64,000 nt of DNA from Corynebacterium lactis (lineage in GTDB: Bacteria > Actinomycetota > Actinomycetes > Mycobacteriales > Mycobacteriaceae), in NCBI RefSeq assembly GCF_900519355.1, contig NZ_ULHE01000007.1, forward strand, positions 1 through 64,000. The letters run 5' to 3'. The notes under the pieces were generated by a model. It was not told the DNA's origin. It saw only the letters and a program-made list of their open reading frames with translations, and did no database searches. Positions 46,424-55,939 of this stretch are shown piece by piece. The position numbers and the translations under genes were made by a program. How positions within the stretch are numbered: position 1 is the first letter of the stretch; each line of letters begins with the position of its first letter.

Positions 46424-46436
46424 AAAGTTTAACTTT
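46424..46436. promoter_or_regulatory. AAAGTT-T-AACTTT palindrome upstream of the second merR gene
   Basis: A perfect 13-bp palindrome lies in a T/A-rich block with further AAAGTTT and AGGTTTAA repeats, about 36 bp before a consensus -35 TTGACA (46472-46477). It is a candidate operator, perhaps for autoregulation by the MerR protein. Confidence 0.45.
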
Positions 46437-46471
46437 AGGTTTAAGGGTGCGGCGTGTCGAGCTCCGATGTA

Positions 46472-46503
46472 TTGACAGGGGATTAACCTTGGCGAAAGAT
46501 AAA
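46472..46503 (+). promoter_or_regulatory. Promoter of the second merR gene
   Basis: A perfect -35 TTGACA (46472-46477) is followed by -10-like AAAGAT (46495-46500, spacer 17) within AAAGATAAATAA. The spacing is acceptable although the -10 match is poor, which fits a MerR- or activator-dependent promoter. Confidence 0.45.
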
Positions 46504-46536
46504 TAACGGCAGTGAAACTACCTCGGGAGAATTTTT

Positions 46537-47130
46537 ATGGTCGACAACAACAGCGATTCGCTCTTTGGCGACAATGAGCTGCACGCTACTGGGAAGCACC
46601 AGGAGCGTGGCGTCCAGGAATCCCTGTTCGACATGGGGCCAGACGAGGAGGTGGGCTACCGCGTGCCCATCGCGTGCCAGGTGGCAGGCATCTCGTACCG
46701 TCAGCTCGATTACTGGGCACGCACCGGTTTGGTCGAGCCCTCCATCCGCACGGCGAAGGGCTCCGGCACCCAGCGCCTGTACTCCTTCCGCGACATCCTG
46801 GTTCTCAAGATCGTCCGTGGCCTGCTGGATACTGGCATCTCCCTGCAGAACATCCGTCTGGCCGTTGATCGCCTGCGCGACCTTGGCGTGGACGACCTCG
46901 CGAACATCACACTCGTGTCCGACGGCCGCACTGTCTACCAGTGCCGCTCCAACGAGGAAGTCATCGACCTCCTCAATGGTGGCCAGGGCGTATTCGGCAT
47001 CGCCGTTCCGGGCATCCTCAAGGAGCTGGCCGGTTCCATCGCCTCCTTCCCGGCAGAGCGTATCGACGGGGCGGAGGTTGCAGCGCCCGTCGACGAGCTG
47101 GCCGAGCGTCGTCGGCGCAGGATCTCTTAG
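46537..47130 (+). CDS. MerR-family regulator (Cg1633/Rv1830 type)
   Basis: This 197-residue DNA-binding protein has the MerR winged helix at about residues 45-115 (YRVPIACQVAGISYRQLDYWARTGLVEPSIR, GTQRLYSFRDILVLKIVRGLLDTGISLQNI). The C-terminal part includes YQCRSNEEVIDLLNGGQGVFGIAV and a basic end (ELAERRRRRIS). Position after the BFN gene and sequence match Rv1830 (ResR/McdR), a regulator linked to cell growth and division in mycobacteria; the targets here are unknown. The ATG at 46537 has GGGAGAA upstream. Confidence 0.88.
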   Translation: MVDNNSDSLFGDNELHATGKHQERGVQESLFDMGPDEEVGYRVPIACQVAGISYRQLDYWARTGLVEPSIRTAKGSGTQRLYSFRDILVLKIVRGLLDTGISLQNIRLAVDRLRDLGVDDLANITLVSDGRTVYQCRSNEEVIDLLNGGQGVFGIAVPGILKELAGSIASFPAERIDGAEVAAPVDELAERRRRRIS

Positions 47131-47212
47131 AAACAAAACTTCACAAGCCTCTGGAACCTCCGCCGGTAAGACCCACTGCCGATACCTTTCCGGATAGGTT
47201 GCAGACAATGTT

Positions 47213-47270
47213 GAATCCGCTCCCTCACAGTCATCTCCTTGAAAAAGGCTGTGAGGGAGCGGATTCTTTG
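47213..47270 (+). terminator. Large terminator hairpin after the second merR gene
   Basis: GAATCCGCTCCCTCACAG (47213-47230) pairs perfectly with its complement at 47249-47266 over 18 bp. An inner CCTT-GAAA-AAGG helix caps it, and TTTGTGTT follows. It separates merR from the convergent gene at 47343. Confidence 0.92.
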
Positions 47271-47342
47271 TGTTGCCTGCTAGGCGCTGCTTACTGGTTT
47301 CCCAAAAGCAGCCCCCCTTAGCTACTTATCAGCAGATACTCG

Positions 47343-48980
47343 TCAGCTGCCCATGGCCGCCGAGATCTGCGTGCCTAGTCCCTGCGCGGTGTCGGCAGCT
47401 ACGCGTAGGGAACCGCCAGTTATCGCCGTGACCTCGTTTAGCTCGGGGCTAGAGGCGCTGCCGCCGGGCAGAAGCACGATGTCAACCTTGACCGGTCGCG
47501 CGGGGTCGATGAGTCCACGCAGCTCGCCGAGCAGCTCGGCGGGTGGCCGACCGGATTCGTCGGCTCCCTTCGTGACCACGACAATCCGGTTCGGCATGTC
47601 CGGCGCGAAGTTTTGCGTCGCATACTGGTAGGCCTGAATCAATGCTGGCCATAGCCACGGCTGGCCGCCACTGGTGAGAGCTTGAAGCGCCGATGCGCTG
47701 GTGGTCGCGCCGTGCGGGTCGGTCAATTCGACGTTTCGGCGAAGATTGCCGGCGGGGTCCTCTCCTCGTTTGGAATAATCCCACAGGGCAACCCGTGGGG
47801 AAGCCGAGGGCTCTGGGTTTGCCGGGGTCGCTGGGGCTTCCCCTTGAGAGCCTTCGCCACCAGCTCCCGCGCCTCCCGCGCTTGCCGCAGTGTCGAGAAC
47901 CGGGCGGACGGCAGAGGCCAGGGCCGCCGCGTCTGTCCCGTCCGAGACGTCGAGAAGCACAAGGGTGGATCCCGTCACCGCGGAAGCCTGCGTGCCGCCC
48001 GCCTGGCCCTGGCTCGGTGGCATCGCGAAGGGATCGGTCGGAATAGCGGCGAGGGCCTTGAAAATGTCGTTGGCGCCCGCAGTCAGGGCGGAGTCCGCGA
48101 GGGCGGGGCCGTCCGCACCGTTGGAGGCAGCGAAGCTCTGGAAGTCCTCGGCGGCGCGGGCGGTCATCTCATCGATGGGGCCGCCGGAACCGAAGGTGAT
48201 GATGGGCGCCTGGAGCAGCGGGCCGTCGCCGGGCGTGATAAGCGTCAGGCCCTCTCCGGCCATGGCGAGCATGGGCTCGGTCGCGGCGACCGCATCGAAA
48301 TCTGCGCCGTCCTGTGCCAACATGCCCATCAACGTGTTCGAGGTGTAATTGCCGCCGAGGTGGGCGCGGGCGGTGGCGGCCTCGACCCCGCCTCCAAGGG
48401 CATCGCCGACCATGGAGGACAGGACCGCATCGGAGCCGCCGGGCGTGGCGACACGCAGTGCGGCGAGGTCTGCCCAGGAGGCATTCTTCAACTCCCCGGC
48501 GCGATCAGCCTTCACCGCCACGCCAGCGCGGATGGGGCGCAGCCACGCCTTAGCCTCGTTGACCTTGACCTTTCCCGAGGCTCCGGCGGCGCGGACGAAG
48601 GACGCGTCGGCAGGCACCCAGACTCCGGGTGTCGTGGCGGAACCGGACGCAGCAGTGCCCGCAATCGCGTCAACCACTTCCTGAGATCCCGCGACGCTGA
48701 TCTGCGGGCGGACACAGTGGTCCTTCACCACGGGCTTTGATTCGCCGTAGGCCTGCACCAGCTTCTGGACATCGCCGACGGCCGCAGGGTCCGTGGTGAC
48801 CATGAGGGTCATGTCTCCCTGGGAACAATTCGCGCGCTCCGCATCGATGGTGGCGTTGTTGCTACTGCGCAGATTGAACCAGGCAAATATCGCCGCAGCA
48901 ATGAGGACGATGGCGATGACCACGATAAACGGGCCCTTCGCTACGCGATAGTTGTTCTCGCCGGACGAATGCCTAGCCAT
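47343..48980 (-). CDS. Membrane-anchored substrate-binding and von Willebrand factor A domain protein
   Basis: This 545-residue protein has a short cytoplasmic N-terminus, one membrane helix (GPFIVVIAIVLIAAAIFAWF, about 17-36), an extracytoplasmic solute-binding-like domain (MTLMVTTDPAAVGDVQKLVQAY, TTPGVWVPADASFVRAA; about 50-300) and a C-terminal vWA-like domain (TLVLLDVSDGTDAAALASAV, PNRIVVVTKGADESGRPP; about 330-545). Actinobacterial proteins of this SBP-vWA layout exist without a clear function. A Gly/Ala/Pro-rich insert (GGAGAGGEGSQGEAPATPANPEPSASP) lies in the vWA part. The ATG at 48980 is preferred over one at 49007 because GGAAGAGAG precedes it. Confidence 0.72.
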   Translation of the reverse strand: MARHSSGENNYRVAKGPFIVVIAIVLIAAAIFAWFNLRSSNNATIDAERANCSQGDMTLMVTTDPAAVGDVQKLVQAYGESKPVVKDHCVRPQISVAGSQEVVDAIAGTAASGSATTPGVWVPADASFVRAAGASGKVKVNEAKAWLRPIRAGVAVKADRAGELKNASWADLAALRVATPGGSDAVLSSMVGDALGGGVEAATARAHLGGNYTSNTLMGMLAQDGADFDAVAATEPMLAMAGEGLTLITPGDGPLLQAPIITFGSGGPIDEMTARAAEDFQSFAASNGADGPALADSALTAGANDIFKALAAIPTDPFAMPPSQGQAGGTQASAVTGSTLVLLDVSDGTDAAALASAVRPVLDTAASAGGAGAGGEGSQGEAPATPANPEPSASPRVALWDYSKRGEDPAGNLRRNVELTDPHGATTSASALQALTSGGQPWLWPALIQAYQYATQNFAPDMPNRIVVVTKGADESGRPPAELLGELRGLIDPARPVKVDIVLLPGGSASSPELNEVTAITGGSLRVAADTAQGLGTQISAAMGS

Positions 48981-49072
48981 GTGAATTGCTCTCTTCCTCG
49001 GATTCAACCGGTTGTACTCAGCCGCTGGGTATTAAACCGATTCGGGGGTTAGCCACTTCGTTGTTGATAAGT

Positions 49073-49996
49073 CTACTCATTGACTGGTTCGCTTCGGGAG
49101 GCCTCCGCGAGCACCCGCTCCGTGATGTCGATAAGCACATCGCGCAGCCCATCTGCCTCGCGGCTAATCTCGCGCTGCCGCCTGACATACTCGGCCTTGC
49201 CCTCCGGCGTCTCAATCCTAATCGGCTCGAAGCCCCACCCCGCGAGGTCGTACGGCGCGGCCCTCATATCCAGCTCGCGCGCGGAGCAGGCCAGCTCGAA
49301 GGTATCGAGCCACACCTCGCCGGGGACCGCCTCGCCCAGCTTGGTCGCCCACTTATATAGATCCATGTTGGCGTGCAGGCATCCGGCCTGTTCGCACTGC
49401 GGCTGCGTCTGCCTCGTCGGAGAAAACACGTTGAGCCCCACCGCCTCCGGAGTGAAGAAGCGAAACGCATCGAAGTGCGTGCACCGCACCGTGTGCGCGT
49501 CCACGACCGCATCGGTGCCGGCCTGCCCGAGCCGCAGAGGCTCCGGGTGCCGGTGCTCGCCCTGCCGGTACACCATCGCCCATTCGTGCAGGCCAAAGCA
49601 GTCGAAGTGCGTGGGATTGCGCCGCGTCGCCTCCAGGAGGTCTCTCACGTAGCGCACCGTCTTTCCCCGCTTGCCGACGTACGCCCGGGCATCAAAGGCC
49701 AGGCCCGCCGCGGCAGCAGACTCGGTGAAAAACTTCAGGTGCGCAAGGTCGCTGGCGCTGGCGTCGGCAAGCAGCGTGCCGACCCCCGGCGACCAGCGGC
49801 GGAGCTTGCCGGGAGAGACGGGGTAGTACTCGAACATGAAGTCCCAGACCGGGTGGCGCTGGCCGCGGCTGCGGCGATCGCGGTGGTCGGCGGTGAGCCG
49901 GTCGGCGCGGGCTTCGTGGTGTGCTGTGGCCTCACGCCACTGTGCGGGGTTCAGCGTCCGGGGGACGTGCCCCGCGGCGGAGTCTGCTGGGGACAT
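49073..49996 (-). CDS. Conserved actinobacterial protein (often named 3-methyladenine DNA glycosylase)
   Basis: This 307-residue cytosolic protein belongs to a family common in Corynebacterium and relatives. Recognisable segments are HPVWDFMFEYYPVSPGKLRRWSPG (about 48-71), THFDCFGLHEWAMVYRQGEHRHPEPLRLG, the Cys/His-rich CTHFDAFRFFTPEA and QCEQAGCLHANMDLYKWA. Database entries often call it 3-methyladenine DNA glycosylase, but I see no helix-hairpin-helix or AAG fold motif to support that. The Cys and His residues could bind a metal. Its start overlaps the stop of the upstream CNNM gene by one base (TAATG), so translation is coupled. Two GTCGGCAAGC copies lie within it. Confidence 0.6.
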   Translation of the reverse strand: MSPADSAAGHVPRTLNPAQWREATAHHEARADRLTADHRDRRSRGQRHPVWDFMFEYYPVSPGKLRRWSPGVGTLLADASASDLAHLKFFTESAAAAGLAFDARAYVGKRGKTVRYVRDLLEATRRNPTHFDCFGLHEWAMVYRQGEHRHPEPLRLGQAGTDAVVDAHTVRCTHFDAFRFFTPEAVGLNVFSPTRQTQPQCEQAGCLHANMDLYKWATKLGEAVPGEVWLDTFELACSARELDMRAAPYDLAGWGFEPIRIETPEGKAEYVRRQREISREADGLRDVLIDITERVLAEASRSEPVNE

Positions 49997-51240
49997 TAGC
50001 GCCCCTGGCCCTTGTTTGCGCGGGGCGTCTTCTGCGCCTTCTGCTCCTTTTGCGACTTCGCTGCGGCGGTGACGGCGGCGGTCTTCGCCATGGCCGCGCG
50101 GGTTCCTGCGGCGCGGGAGCGCGGCGCGGGGGCGATGGAGCCGACCTCGTGGGTCCAGTCGCGGACCACACCGACCTGCTCCTCGATGAGGTCTTCCAGC
50201 GCGACGATGCCGATGTGCTCGGCGCTGGGGGCCTTGCCGACCGCGACGGCCATGTGGGCGCGCTTGCGACGCATGATACGCAGGGCCTCGTCCAGCGTGG
50301 CGTCGCAGCGAAGCTCGATGAGAGGGCGCAGCTCGGCATCGGGAATCGGGGTCTCCGGCCCGGACGCTGGGTCCATGACGCGGTCCAGGACGTCCTTGAC
50401 GTGGACGTAGCCGCGGAATGCTCTCGGAGTCTCCGGAGTCCCGGGAGTCCCTGTGTCGTCCGGCGTGCCCGCGCCCGCGATGACGGGGAAGCGGGAGAAG
50501 CCGGTCTCGGATACGGCGCTTTCCAAGTCACCGACGGTCGGGGCAGTGGGGATACTGCGTACCTTTTCCAGGGGAATCAGCACCTCCTGCACCGTGCGTG
50601 TGGCGGATGCCAGGGCGCGTCGCAGCCGCACGTGCTCCTCACTGTCGAGAAGGCCCTCTTGGCGGGACTCCGCGATCATCGACGCTAGCTCGGTCGGGTT
50701 GACCGTGGTGTCCAGCTCGTCCTTCTGCTCGATACCGAATAGGCGCAGCGTGATGCGTGCGATCCAGTTGAAGAAAACAAGCAGTGGCTTGGTGATCTTG
50801 AAGAAGAGCAGATGCGCCGGAATCAGCATCATGGCGACGGTTTCGGGACCCGCGAGTGCGATGTTCTTCGGGACCATTTCGCCGAGCATGATATGCAGGA
50901 CCGACACCGCGAGCAGCGCGATGGCGAAGCTAATTGGGTGCAACAGGGTATCGGGCACGCCGAGAGCTTTAAAAGGCACCTCCAGCACGTGGGCAATTGC
51001 GGGTTCGGAGACCTTACCCAGCAGCAGCGAGGCAATGGTAATGCCGAGCTGCGCTGCTGCCAGCATCATGGACAGGTGCTCCGAGGCGTCGATGACGGTG
51101 CGCGCCCGCCGCTTTCCTTGCGAAAGAAGAGCCTCCAGGCGGTCACGACGGGCGGCGATAATCGAAAACTCAGCGCCGACGAAGAACGCGTTGACGAGCA
51201 ACAAGAAGAGCGTCAGCACGATTCCAAACCAGTCGCTCAT
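49996..51240 (-). CDS. CNNM/CBS-pair membrane protein (HlyC/CorC family), second of pair
   Basis: This 414-residue protein has the DUF21/CNNM membrane domain (LFLLLVNAFFVGAEFSIIAARRDRLEAL; AAQLGITIASLLLGKVSEPAIAHV; MLGEMVPKNIALAGPE) and two CBS motifs (TVQEVLIPLEKVRSIPTAPTVGDLE; GYVHVKDVLDRV). Such proteins are Mg2+/Co2+ efflux or regulatory proteins, not true haemolysins. The C-terminus is a basic Lys/Ala/Arg-rich tail in place of a CorC domain. It overlaps its upstream partner by 4 bases (ATGA). Confidence 0.88.
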   Translation of the reverse strand: MSDWFGIVLTLFLLLVNAFFVGAEFSIIAARRDRLEALLSQGKRRARTVIDASEHLSMMLAAAQLGITIASLLLGKVSEPAIAHVLEVPFKALGVPDTLLHPISFAIALLAVSVLHIMLGEMVPKNIALAGPETVAMMLIPAHLLFFKITKPLLVFFNWIARITLRLFGIEQKDELDTTVNPTELASMIAESRQEGLLDSEEHVRLRRALASATRTVQEVLIPLEKVRSIPTAPTVGDLESAVSETGFSRFPVIAGAGTPDDTGTPGTPETPRAFRGYVHVKDVLDRVMDPASGPETPIPDAELRPLIELRCDATLDEALRIMRRKRAHMAVAVGKAPSAEHIGIVALEDLIEEQVGVVRDWTHEVGSIAPAPRSRAAGTRAAMAKTAAVTAAAKSQKEQKAQKTPRANKGQGR

Positions 51241-52622
51241 AGGTTGAACATCTCCTTCGCTCGCTCGTTAGTCACCGGGATAAGCAACGCTCTGTCGACG
51301 CGACGCCCATCCATCGAGAGGATCCTGGCGTACCAGCGGCCGCCGATGCCGGACTCGAATTCGTCCATGAAGTCGCGCTCGGTTTCCGGTAGCAGGACGA
51401 TATCGCCGACCTGCGGGATGCGCCCCAGTGCAAACATGATGAGGCCGCCGAGCGTTTCGTAGCCGCCGTCGGGCGCGAAGTAGCCGACCTTATGCGGCAG
51501 CTCGTCCGTGCGAACCAGGCCTGAGCAGTCCCAGCCCTCGATGACGCGCTTGACCTCCTGCTCCGCCTCGGCGTCGTCGTACTCGTCCCAGACCTCGCCC
51601 AGGATCTCCTCCACGACGTCTTCGATGGTCACGATGCCCGCGGTGCCGCCGTACTCGTCGGCCACCAGAGCGATCTGCGAGCCCGCGGAGCGCACGGCCT
51701 CCAGCACGGAGTCGCCATCGAGGGACTGCGGCAGCGTCGGCACCGGTCGCGCCAGCTGGCGCATCGTCGTCGTTGACCGCTGCGCGGCAGGAACGGCAAA
51801 CGCATCCTTGACGTGCACCACGCCGACGGTCGCGTCCAGGTCCCCATCGGTGACGGGGAAGCGGGAATGCCCGGACTCCAGCGAGGTCGCCAAAAGGTCG
51901 AGGGCGGTGTCGTCCACGTCCAGCGAAATGATTGTCGAGCGCGGCGTCATCAAGTCCTCCGCGGAGGTCTCGCCAAACCGCAGCGAGGACTCCAGAATCA
52001 CGGCCTTGGACTCGTCCAGGGAGCCCTGCTCGGCGGAGTTGCGCACCAGGGCCTCCAGCTCCTGAGGTGACCGCGCCGAGGCCAACTCGTCGGCAGGCTC
52101 GATGCCTAACTTGCGCACCAGCCAGTTCGCTGACGCGTTGAGTGCCTGGATGAAATAGTGGAAGACCCAGTTGAACGCCATCACCGGGCGGGCGGTCACC
52201 CGAGCCACCGCCAGCGGCTCCGTGATGGCGATGTTCTTCGGCACCAGCTCGCCGTAGACCATCGACAGAGTGGTGGCCACGATGAGCGCGAGGATCAGCG
52301 CCGTCGGCCCCGCCGCGGCCTCGCCCAGGCCGAACCAGGACAAAATCGGAGTGAAGTAGCCGGCCAGCACCGGCTCGGCGAGGAAACCAGTGGCCAGCGT
52401 CGTCAGCGTGATGCCGAGCTGTGCGCCCGAGAGGTGGAACGAGAGCTTGTTGTGCGCCCGTTGCACCGACTCCGCCGCCGAATCCGCCGACTGGCTGCGA
52501 TCCGCGTCAATCGTCGACCGCTCCAGGCCCGTCAACGCGAACTCGAAGGCCACGAATAGGCCCGTGCCCGCGGTCAGCGCAATAAAACCGATAACCGCGA
52601 CGATATTCAGAACAATATCCAC
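51237..52622 (-). CDS. CNNM/CBS-pair/CorC membrane protein, first of pair
   Basis: This 461-residue paralogue of the next gene has the CNNM domain ([69 protein letters not shown]), a CBS pair ([72 protein letters not shown]) and a C-terminal CorC/HlyC domain. Tandem CNNM pairs are common in actinobacteria and probably form a heterodimer for divalent metal export. It begins 3 bases after the helicase stop. Confidence 0.88.
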   Translation of the reverse strand: MDIVLNIVAVIGFIALTAGTGLFVAFEFALTGLERSTIDADRSQSADSAAESVQRAHNKLSFHLSGAQLGITLTTLATGFLAEPVLAGYFTPILSWFGLGEAAAGPTALILALIVATTLSMVYGELVPKNIAITEPLAVARVTARPVMAFNWVFHYFIQALNASANWLVRKLGIEPADELASARSPQELEALVRNSAEQGSLDESKAVILESSLRFGETSAEDLMTPRSTIISLDVDDTALDLLATSLESGHSRFPVTDGDLDATVGVVHVKDAFAVPAAQRSTTTMRQLARPVPTLPQSLDGDSVLEAVRSAGSQIALVADEYGGTAGIVTIEDVVEEILGEVWDEYDDAEAEQEVKRVIEGWDCSGLVRTDELPHKVGYFAPDGGYETLGGLIMFALGRIPQVGDIVLLPETERDFMDEFESGIGGRWYARILSMDGRRVDRALLIPVTNERAKEMFNL

Positions 52623-52625
52623 TGG

Positions 52626-54001
52626 CTAACTCTTCTTCTTTTTCGTCCGCTTGGGGCGGTGCACCCGAGACTTCTTCCCGCCTGACGACGAACCCCTGAC
52701 CCCACTGCGGCGGGGGCTCCGTCCGGCGTCCGCACCGGCGGAAGCAGAGGCTGCTGACTCGCGGGCGCGGCGCGGGCGCCTGGCGCCGAGGGCCTTCACG
52801 AACTTCGGCAAGCCGGGGCCCGCGCGGAGCTCCTCGGCCTCGACCCCGGCCTGCTCCAGCAGAACCCGGACGTCGTTAACCTGGCGGTCCCGGACGACCA
52901 TGGCAACGGTGCCGGAGGCCCCCGCGCGGGCGGTGCGCCCGGAACGGTGGACGTAGGTGGCGGCGTCCTGCGGCGGATCCGCGTGAACGACCAGGTCCAG
53001 CGAGTCGATGTCGATGCCGCGGGCGGCGACGTCCGTGGCGATCAGCACGTTGACCTCGCCGTCCGCGAAGGCCTTGAGCACGGACCGGCGCGTCGCCTGG
53101 CCGCGGTCCCCGTGCAGGAAGTCGAAGTTGATGTCGTAGTAGCGCAGGAACTTCGCCAACTGCACAACGCGCGCCTTCGAGTTTGCGAAGATGACGCACT
53201 GGTTCTGCCTCGACGCGATCCACGCGACGACCTCGTCCGCGGCATCGTTATCGTCGACACGCAGGACTATGTGGCGCATGTTCTTCACCGTCACCCGCGA
53301 CGCCGAGATGCGGTGCGTCGAGAGCTCGGTTGCGCCGAGCGGCGGTCGCGAATGAGGGCGGCGGCGTCGTCGTTCAGCGTGGCGGAAAAGACGAAGCGCT
53401 GTGCGGACTTGGGGCAGGCGCGGACGAGGCCCAGGACGTCGGGGAGGAAACCTAGCTCCGCGAGCATGTCGGCCTCGTCGACGACGACAGCTTGGACATC
53501 GTCGAGCGAGAGCAGGCCGCGGCGGCGCAGGTCATGCGCGCGCCCCGGCGTGACGACGGCGATATCGACCGGGGCTGCGAGCATAGTCTGCTGGGCTCGC
53601 AGGGACTCGCCTCCAACGAAGCTGAGCACCCGCAGACCGGCGGCGGTGCCGAGGTCGGCGAGGACGTCGGCGATCTGGTCCGAGAGCTCGCGGGTCGGGG
53701 TGATCACCATCGCACGGGGACGGCCGGGCTTGGAGGATCCGGACTCCGCCAGGTGGGCCACCACGGGGATGCCGAAGGCGAGCGTCTTGCCGGATCCGGT
53801 CGGAGCCTGCGAAAGGACATCGTTTCCAGCGAACCCATCGGGCAGCGCCGCCACCTGGACGGGAGTCGGAGAGGTGATGGACTGGGCGCGCAGAATCTTT
53901 ACGATTGACTCTGGGGTCCCCAAAGCGTCGAAAGTACTGGGGCCACCGGAGGTGCCGTGGCCGGGTCTGTGGGAAGAGCCGGGATCTGCTGGAAGGGGCA
54001 T
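52626..54001 (-). CDS. DEAD-box RNA helicase, frameshifted as read
   Basis: This helicase of about 459 residues unwinds RNA duplexes. The first frame (54001 to about 53341) has the Q motif SPTPVQVAALPDGFAGNDVL, motif I APTGSGKT, PTRELSDQIADVL, motif II VVDEADMLAELGF and SAT. The frame then breaks; the second frame holds FANSKARVVQLAKFLRY, DVAARGIDIDSLDLVVHADPP and YVHRSGRTARAG, and a basic tail (RSPRRSGVRGSSSGGKKSRVHRPKRTKKKKS). One extra C at GACCGCCGCTCGG (minus strand) restores IRDRPLGATELSTHRISASRVTVKNMRH. The TTG at 54007 could also start it. Confidence 0.87.
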
Positions 54002-54010
54002 AGACAAGAC

Positions 54011-54055
54011 AATACCGGCAGCCCCGCGCTTGCGAGCGGAAGGGCTGCCGGTATT
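54011..54055 (-). terminator. Hairpin between thiD-tenA and the helicase gene
   Basis: AATACCGGCAGCCC (54011-54024) and GGGCTGCCGGTATT (54042-54055) form a perfect 14-bp stem, with an inner CGCT-TGCG-AGCG helix. On the minus strand it follows the thiD-tenA stop by about 90 bases and is followed by GTCTTGTCT, a weak T-tract. Confidence 0.7.
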
Positions 54056-54142
54056 TCGTGGGGTAAAAAACCCCAGCCTGGCCGTCGGAAAAGGTACCGG
54101 GGCTAGGTATCGGGGCAGGTGCCAGGACAGGTGGTCCCAGAG

Positions 54143-55798
54143 CTACCAGGTGCGGTCCAGCTGGGCGAAGTAGTCGCGCTCGTGCTCGGCGGCACGACGG
54201 AACACCGCGCGGGACTTCAACTGCTCGGCCCGCGGGGCGTCTGCCAGCGCTCGCTCGAGCGCTTCGACCGCCAAGAGTGCCGTGTCCAGGAAGGACTCGT
54301 CGGAATAGGATTCGACCCAGGCCTCGGCCGCCGAGCCGACCTCCTTGACCTCCGGGGCGTTCGAGATCAGCTCGGCCACAATCCACAGCTCGGCGACCAG
54401 CGTTGCAGCGGACACCGCGTAGCTGTTGAAGGCTGTGGCGCTCGCGTGCGCGTCAAGCAGCGCGAGAGAGGGGCCGGTCGGCTCGATGTCTTCGAGCTCC
54501 GAGTAGCTGTAGGACAGGGAGTCGGAGTTTAGCTCCAGGCAGCGAATGAGGCTCTCCTGCGCAAGACTCGACCACAGAATCTGGTCCTGCGGGAGGGTGG
54601 CCTTGATGCTCAGCATCGAGATGGCCGGGAAGATGTTGTGCAGGTACCAAATCTCCTGCTCCAGCAGCAGGTTGGTGTCCTCCGGGTTAAGGGTCCCTTC
54701 GCCGAAGTAAGAAAATGCCGGTAGCGCATCAATTTCTTCGACGATGTCGCCGATGAGATTCCACAGCGCGGTGGTGTGAGGGCCAACCGGCGCGATGGAA
54801 AGGGGCTTTCCAAAGAAGGAGCGAAGCTCGGGGGCCTTGGCGCCCGCAGCGGGGGAATCAGCTCGTGGAGTGGCCGTTGTTGCAGGCGAAGCTGCTGCCT
54901 GTGGGGACACCGACGCCGTATCGTCACAATCGGAAAAGCGCTTGGCGATGTGCCCGGGGCGGATCGTGGCCGCCTTCTCCAGGCGCCGGGCCCTGTGTCC
55001 GTGATCAATCGGGCCGTGGCCGTGGCCAACGTGGAGATCGTCCGCGAAAAGAATCGACTCGTTTAACCACTTGGTGGTCCAGCTAAGGGCCTCTTCGACA
55101 GCGAATCCCGCGCCGATGCGCGTAGCCAGCGCCGAGGACAGCGAGCAACCCGTGCCGTGCGTATTCTTCGTGTCGATGCGACGGGATGTCGAAAAGGAGC
55201 TGCGCCCGTCCGGGAAGACCACGGCGTTTCCCGCTTCGTCCCCGGAGAGATGGCCGGTCTTGGCAATGACGATAACGTTGTTCTTCGCCGCGAAATCCAG
55301 CGCCTGCTCAATTAGCTCTTCGTAGTCTCCCGCCGGTTCGGCGCCCGCCAGGAGAGCCAACTCCGGAACGTTGGGCGTGATGACATCGACCTCCGACACG
55401 AGAGTTACGAGGGCGTCCACCGCATCGTCGTCAAGCAGGCGGTCCCCGGAGGTGGCAATCATCACCGGGTCGAGCACAATATTGCGCGGACGGTTCTCGC
55501 GAACCCACTCGGTGACCACATCGACGATCTCGCGAGAGCCGAGCATGCCGATCTTGACCGCGTCGATCTCGACATCCTCGGTCACTACCGCCAGCTGTTC
55601 TTTAAGGAAGCTCACGTCCGGCGTATGCACCGAGCGCACCCCCTGCGTATTCTGAGCAACCAGCGCGGTAACGACGCCCATGCCGTAACCGCCGGCAGCT
55701 GCGATGGACTTTAAGTCCGCATGCAGGCCTGCGCCACCGGACGGATCGGTTCCGGCAATTGAAAGGACGCGGGGGACAAACTCCTTAGTCGGCGACAT
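54143..55798 (-). CDS. Fused HMP(-P) kinase ThiD and TenA-like domain
   Basis: This 551-residue protein joins two thiamine enzymes. Residues 1-275 are ThiD, which phosphorylates hydroxymethylpyrimidine twice (SIAGTDPSGGAGLHADLKSIAAAGGYGMGVVTAL; NIVLDPVMIATSGDRLL; TKNTHGTGCSLSSALATRIGAG). A Ser/Ala/Pro linker (about 280-320) leads to a TenA/TenI-type helical domain (LWNLIGDIVEEIDALPAFSYFGEGTL onward), the salvage aminopyrimidine hydrolase fold. I cannot confirm the TenA catalytic cysteine. The ATG at 55798 is chosen; a longer frame starts at 55816. No TPP riboswitch is visible upstream. Confidence 0.85.
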   Translation of the reverse strand: MSPTKEFVPRVLSIAGTDPSGGAGLHADLKSIAAAGGYGMGVVTALVAQNTQGVRSVHTPDVSFLKEQLAVVTEDVEIDAVKIGMLGSREIVDVVTEWVRENRPRNIVLDPVMIATSGDRLLDDDAVDALVTLVSEVDVITPNVPELALLAGAEPAGDYEELIEQALDFAAKNNVIVIAKTGHLSGDEAGNAVVFPDGRSSFSTSRRIDTKNTHGTGCSLSSALATRIGAGFAVEEALSWTTKWLNESILFADDLHVGHGHGPIDHGHRARRLEKAATIRPGHIAKRFSDCDDTASVSPQAAASPATTATPRADSPAAGAKAPELRSFFGKPLSIAPVGPHTTALWNLIGDIVEEIDALPAFSYFGEGTLNPEDTNLLLEQEIWYLHNIFPAISMLSIKATLPQDQILWSSLAQESLIRCLELNSDSLSYSYSELEDIEPTGPSLALLDAHASATAFNSYAVSAATLVAELWIVAELISNAPEVKEVGSAAEAWVESYSDESFLDTALLAVEALERALADAPRAEQLKSRAVFRRAAEHERDYFAQLDRTW

Positions 55799-55840
55799 GT
55801 AGTGGCACCTTCCCAACTAGCGGTGCGTATGGGGTAACGC

Positions 55841-55895
55841 AAACCGCTGCCTGAATAGTCGAATGATGTTCAATCATAGTCTCAGGCAGCGGTTT
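55841..55895 (-). terminator. Hairpin between gnd and thiD-tenA
   Basis: AAACCGCTGCCTGA (55841-55854) and its perfect 14-bp complement (55882-55895) enclose 27 bases that can pair further (ATGAT/ATCAT). It lies 45 bases after the gnd stop on the minus strand. The downstream tail is not T-rich, so termination efficiency is uncertain. Confidence 0.6.
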
Positions 55896-55939
55896 GGGCG
55901 AAGGGAAATAGGTCCCAATGGGGGGCCGTTACGAGAACT

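Noticed and set aside
55799-55939. A TPP riboswitch before the thiD-tenA gene
   Set aside because: The region holds a simple 14-bp hairpin and lacks the conserved CTGAGA thi-box sequences.
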